Assembly: GCA_016946835.1 (NCBI GenBank)
Contig: JACVTC010000109.1
Coordinates: forward strand, 565,001-629,000
Origin: Neocallimastix lanati (nom. inval.)
Taxonomy: Eukaryota; Neocallimastigomycota; Neocallimastigomycetes; Neocallimastigales; Neocallimastigaceae
DNA: 64,000 nt
Direction of reading: 5' to 3'
The position numbers and the translations under genes are program-made. Shown here piece by piece: positions 60,605 through 64,000 of this stretch (within the stretch, counting starts at the first letter, position 1; every line of letters starts with the position of its first letter). The notes beneath the pieces were generated by a model. The model was not told where the DNA came from, searched no databases, and worked only from the letters and a program-made list of their open reading frames with translations.

Positions 60605-61248
60605 GAGAGTTGACCACAATGATGTAGAATGTTTTTCCAGGTCCATGGAGGATTGATGGAAAAGGATTAGCCTATATGTAAAAGGAGACACTAAAATAGA
60701 TTACAATAACAAAAGACACAATAAATTTTTATTATAAATATATTTTATTAATATTTAATATTTATTAATAGTGATTTGTTCAATAACAATTACATTGAAA
60801 AAAAAACGTGAAAAGTATCTTCTATTTATACTTTTCCTAAATACATTGATAATATATTATTTTATTTAAATTACATATATTTTAATATAAAACTATCCTA
60901 ATGAATTTTATTAAATAATAAATTTATAAACTAAATACTAAATAATTAAAATTAAGTATATTTATTATCTATTTATTATTTTAATATCATAAAGTAAAGT
61001 CTTCATTTATTTTCGATTTAAAAACAATGTTAAAAGAGTCATGATTAAATTTTGAAACTTAATTTTCACAAAATAAATTATTAATTTATTTTGTTTTAAA
61101 CTTTTATTAATTCATTTAAATTATTTTAAAACAATAATTTTCTCAGAATTAAATTTTATAAAAATTATTACATTAAAAATTTATCTTGTGGCTTAAAGAA
61201 TATAATTCAAAAATTTAGTTCATATGATTTATTTACTTTGTTTATTAT
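60605..61248. other. Intergenic region with a short unknown repeat
   Basis: At 60617-60690 TTTTTCCAGGTCCATGGAGG and ATTGATGGAAAAGGATTAGC match the unknown part of 59493-59560. The rest is A/T-rich without recognised features up to the left end of element C. Confidence 0.5.
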
Positions 61249-61890
61249 GGGGAAGTTGCATTACGCCAATTTTTTCACGTGATATATATAAATATGTGGC
61301 TTTATCTATTTTGGGCTACATAATATTACTTTATTGTACTATTTTGTTACTTCAATTTTAAAATTAATTATTAAGTGAATAATTAAATAAATCATATAAT
61401 GGTTAGATTTTATGATTTTAATTCTTTTATTTAAATGTTATTAAAAATATAAATGTTATTAATAATAATTCTTTTATTTAAATGTTATTAAAAATATAAA
61501 TGTTATTAATTATTTTACTTAAATGTTATTAATAAAAAAACACATAAAAATATAAATGTTATTAATAATAATTCTTTTACTTAAATGTTATTAAAAATAT
61601 AAAACTAATAATAATAATTTTTTTATTTAAATTTTATTAATAAAAAAATTATATAAAATTACAAATGTTATTAAAAATATAAATTTTATTAATAATAATT
61701 CTTCTTTTTAAAATTTATTAAACGAAATAATAATTATAATGATAAAACTATAAATTATACATTGTATTTGAATATTTATTAAAACTGTATAAATTTAATA
61801 TGCTTTATAAATTAAATTATTGAATGACAGAATTCTGATTATTTCATTTGGTCATTCCTCATTTCTTAATTATTTATTATAAAGTAATAT

Positions 61891-63315
61891 CTATATTATA
61901 TTATTTAAATTAGTTAAACAATCAAACCACAAATTAATAATATTATTTCTATCACATTTAGCATCAATTAACTTGGCTTCAATACTTTTGAAGCGTTCAA
62001 TTAAGACACTGATTTCATTAGCTTTATTTATTGCTCTTTTTTTTATTTTCCAAATTCCTCTTATTTTTCTTTGATAATCATAATATGATAAATGTTCAAG
62101 TTCATTTAATTTATCTATTAATTCATAAAAAGATGGTTTTGTTGGAAATAAATTATTTAAATAATTATTGAGTGATTCTGAGGCATTGTTTGTTATATGT
62201 TCTATATTATTATAATAATTCCAAATTTTCATATCATAATCAATTAAATATGTTTTATAAAAATATTCTAAAAATTTTAAAAATTGACAATAATTATTTT
62301 TAATGGATTTAATTTTAATTATAACATAAATATCAAATATATATTCAGGATTTATAAATGGTAAATTTGAAATAGCTTTATAATAAATAAATATATTATT
62401 ATTATTTTTTACTTCATTATAGCATAATTTATTTTTTTTAATTTCTAGTGATTTTTTATAATGCAAAATGCAATATTTAATATTTGTATTAGGAAATATT
62501 GTTTTTGCTGCTTTAGATATGGCCCTTTCAAAATCACAATGCAAATTTTTTGGTTCAATTCTAATATTATTGTTACATGTATTAGCATTTTTTTTAAATT
62601 TTTCAAATAACATTTTATATGTTTCTTGTTCTTTATTTTTTAATATTGCAAAAGAAGTAGTGTAAAAACTATCTAATTCTTTAGCATAAGTTCTTGTAAT
62701 AAATACTTGATAACTAAATTTAGGGGCAATAAAAAATGTACCATCAACAAATATATCATCATTATATTCCCTAAATAATTTTGCTTGAAAAGGGGATTGA
62801 AAAATTATTAAATTAGAATTTTTGAATATCATAAAATTTTCACCTCGCTTTGTTTTATAATATTCAGATTCACTTGGAATTTCAGCAAATGTTGTTACAT
62901 TGGATGGTAGTTTTTTATTTAAATTTCTTGATATTTGGGATTTAATTGAATTATATTCTGGACATATAAGTCCCATTTCTTTAGAAATTTTATTATATAT
63001 GGGTTTTATTTTTATACCAAAAGGAATTGAACTTTTTTCAATTCCATCTTTAATTTTATGTTTCATTATAGATAGGGAAACATCGTATTCATTTTCAGGA
63101 TGATTATGTGAACTATTATACTTTAAAATTTCTTTCTTATCATTTAAAATAATAAAAGATTTACATTTATTTATTTTTTTATATTCTGTACATTTATACA
63201 CTTTGGAATTATCTTTTCTTTTATATGAAAAATTAAATTTATATTTTTTATTAATAATAATTTGTTCTTTTCTTTTGTTGGATTCACTTATATCAATAAT
63301 TAAATTTTCTTCTAT
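61891..63315 (-). CDS. MULE transposase of element C (FLYWCH-like finger + DDE domain), AUG lost
   Basis: Continuous frame of 474 codons, the most complete transposase in the window. FLYWCH-like module: FNFSYKRKDNSKVYKCTEYK, KC, ending HNH. MULE core: VDGTFFIAPKFSYQVFITRT (first Asp), HCDFERAISKAAK (second Asp), CILHYKKSLE, and NNASESLNNYLNN (probable Glu). Copies A and B start with AUG at the aligned position; here the codon is AUA (63315-63313). The next in-frame AUG (63201) lies inside the finger and would remove its first half. So the protein is either started otherwise or lacks a full finger. Otherwise no stop or frameshift is seen, suggesting recent activity. Confidence 0.87.
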   Translation of the reverse strand: MEENLIIDISESNKRKEQIIINKKYKFNFSYKRKDNSKVYKCTEYKKINKCKSFIILNDKKEILKYNSSHNHPENEYDVSLSIMKHKIKDGIEKSSIPFGIKIKPIYNKISKEMGLICPEYNSIKSQISRNLNKKLPSNVTTFAEIPSESEYYKTKRGENFMIFKNSNLIIFQSPFQAKLFREYNDDIFVDGTFFIAPKFSYQVFITRTYAKELDSFYTTSFAILKNKEQETYKMLFEKFKKNANTCNNNIRIEPKNLHCDFERAISKAAKTIFPNTNIKYCILHYKKSLEIKKNKLCYNEVKNNNNIFIYYKAISNLPFINPEYIFDIYVIIKIKSIKNNYCQFLKFLEYFYKTYLIDYDMKIWNYYNNIEHITNNASESLNNYLNNLFPTKPSFYELIDKLNELEHLSYYDYQRKIRGIWKIKKRAINKANEISVLIERFKSIEAKLIDAKCDRNNIINLWFDCLTNLNNII

Positions 63316-63709
63316 TTCTATATTTTTATAAATATTTTTTAATTATATAATTATAATTATTATATTAATTATCCAATATTATTCTTAATATTAATTTTGA
63401 AAAATTAGTTTTTCAATTATTTGTAAAATAAATAAATAAATAAATAAAGAATGTAATAATATAAGTACAAGTATATATAATAAAATAAATATTTATTATT
63501 TTTTTTATTAAAGAATATTAAAGACAATTTATTTTTAAAAATAAAATGTTTTATTTAATTATATATGTTAGAAAGCAAAAAATCATTTATATTTAATGAG
63601 ATTATTAATATTAAACTACATCATTAATTGAATATAATAAAAATGTAAAAAATTTTCATTTCGAAAACACTGATCTTTAATATTCTTTAATGAAAATTAA
63701 TAATAGATA

Positions 63710-64000
63710 TTTATTTCATTTCATTTTATTTTATTTTATATTAGATACTTATTTTATTTTATTCAATCTGTACTTTATTTTTAATATTCTACTATTTATT
63801 TTATTTTATTTTATTTTATTTTATTTTATTTTATTTTATTTTATTTTATTTTATTTTATTTTATTTTATTTTATTTTATTTTATTTTATTTTATTTTATT
63901 TTTATTATTTTATTTTATTTTATTTTATTTTATTTTATTTTATTTTATTTTATTTTATTTTATTTTATTTTATTTTATTTTATTTTATTTTATTTTTATT
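63710..64000. repeat. (TTTTA)n composite satellite in element C, runs off the window
   Basis: Same satellite as in elements A and B, here in the TTTTA orientation, with the spacer AATCTGTACTTTATTTTTAA and TATTCTACTATTTA near 63767-63797. It is placed 5' of the transposase, as in element B. Confidence 0.9.

Larger units (their letters stand above)
61249..64000 (-). mobile_element. MULE-type DNA transposon C (right end beyond the window)
   Basis: Left end GGGGAAGTTGCATTACGCCA followed by ATTTTTTCACGTG, closely matching element B. The subterminal region (61300-61400) has the uninterrupted version of the site where A entered B. Tandem A/T units of about 40-45 bp (ATGTTATTAAAAATATAAAT) lie at 61430-61720. 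The transposase on the minus strand and the (AAAAT)n satellite from about 63710 follow. The right terminus is not in the window. Confidence 0.85.

Overview
The window looks like nuclear DNA of an anaerobic gut fungus (Neocallimastigomycota) or a fungus of similar composition. It is extremely AT-rich, has long homopolymer and (AAAAT)n tracts, Asn/Ser-rich proteins, short AT-rich introns, and one highly expressed-type gene with C/G-richer codons in an otherwise A/T-only landscape. The taxon is inferred from composition and protein style, not from a marker gene.

Only four host protein genes are supported. They are a Hel2/ZNF598-type RING E3 ligase (minus strand, four exons, running off the left edge), an F-box/LRR protein of 1351 residues (15353-19543, one intron), and two copies of an MFS hexose-type transporter (34498-36015 minus; 51590-53107 plus). 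The transporters encode identical 505-residue proteins and sit in a large inverted repeat.

The rest is mobile DNA. Region 2.7-13 kb is a nest of MULE-type (Mutator-like) DNA transposons. A 6.2-kb element (A, 3259-9443) with a 9-bp target duplication sits inside an older relative (B, 3184-12811). A third relative (C, from 61249) keeps the unoccupied version of that site. All three carry a composite (AAAAT)n satellite whose blocks are separated by a recurring spacer, so the satellite appears to travel with the transposons. Their ends are built of repeated TTGCATTTCGCCAA-like words, which also bound non-autonomous elements (2737-3009, 48933-50219).

Region 20-34 kb and 53.8-60.6 kb hold at least a dozen copies of one APE-type LINE lineage: one near full-length copy with a 12-bp target duplication (53823-58718), nested copies with 12- and 13-bp target duplications, and many 5'-truncated copies. 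They share an undescribed-looking C-terminal tail after the zinc finger, a conserved GC-rich DNA word around AAGAGCGTCGACGTC, and in several copies a perfect 11-bp hairpin in the 3' UTR.

Between the transporter arms lie a long AT desert, a broken Ty3/gypsy element (41.1-47.5 kb) and a non-autonomous MULE-like element. A broken Ty1/copia relic lies at 21.4-22.2 kb. The most interesting signals are the MULE-carried satellite with a natural empty-site proof of nesting, the inverted duplication of an apparently nucleotide-identical transporter that extends into LINE insertions shared by both arms, and the conserved LINE tail/DNA motif.
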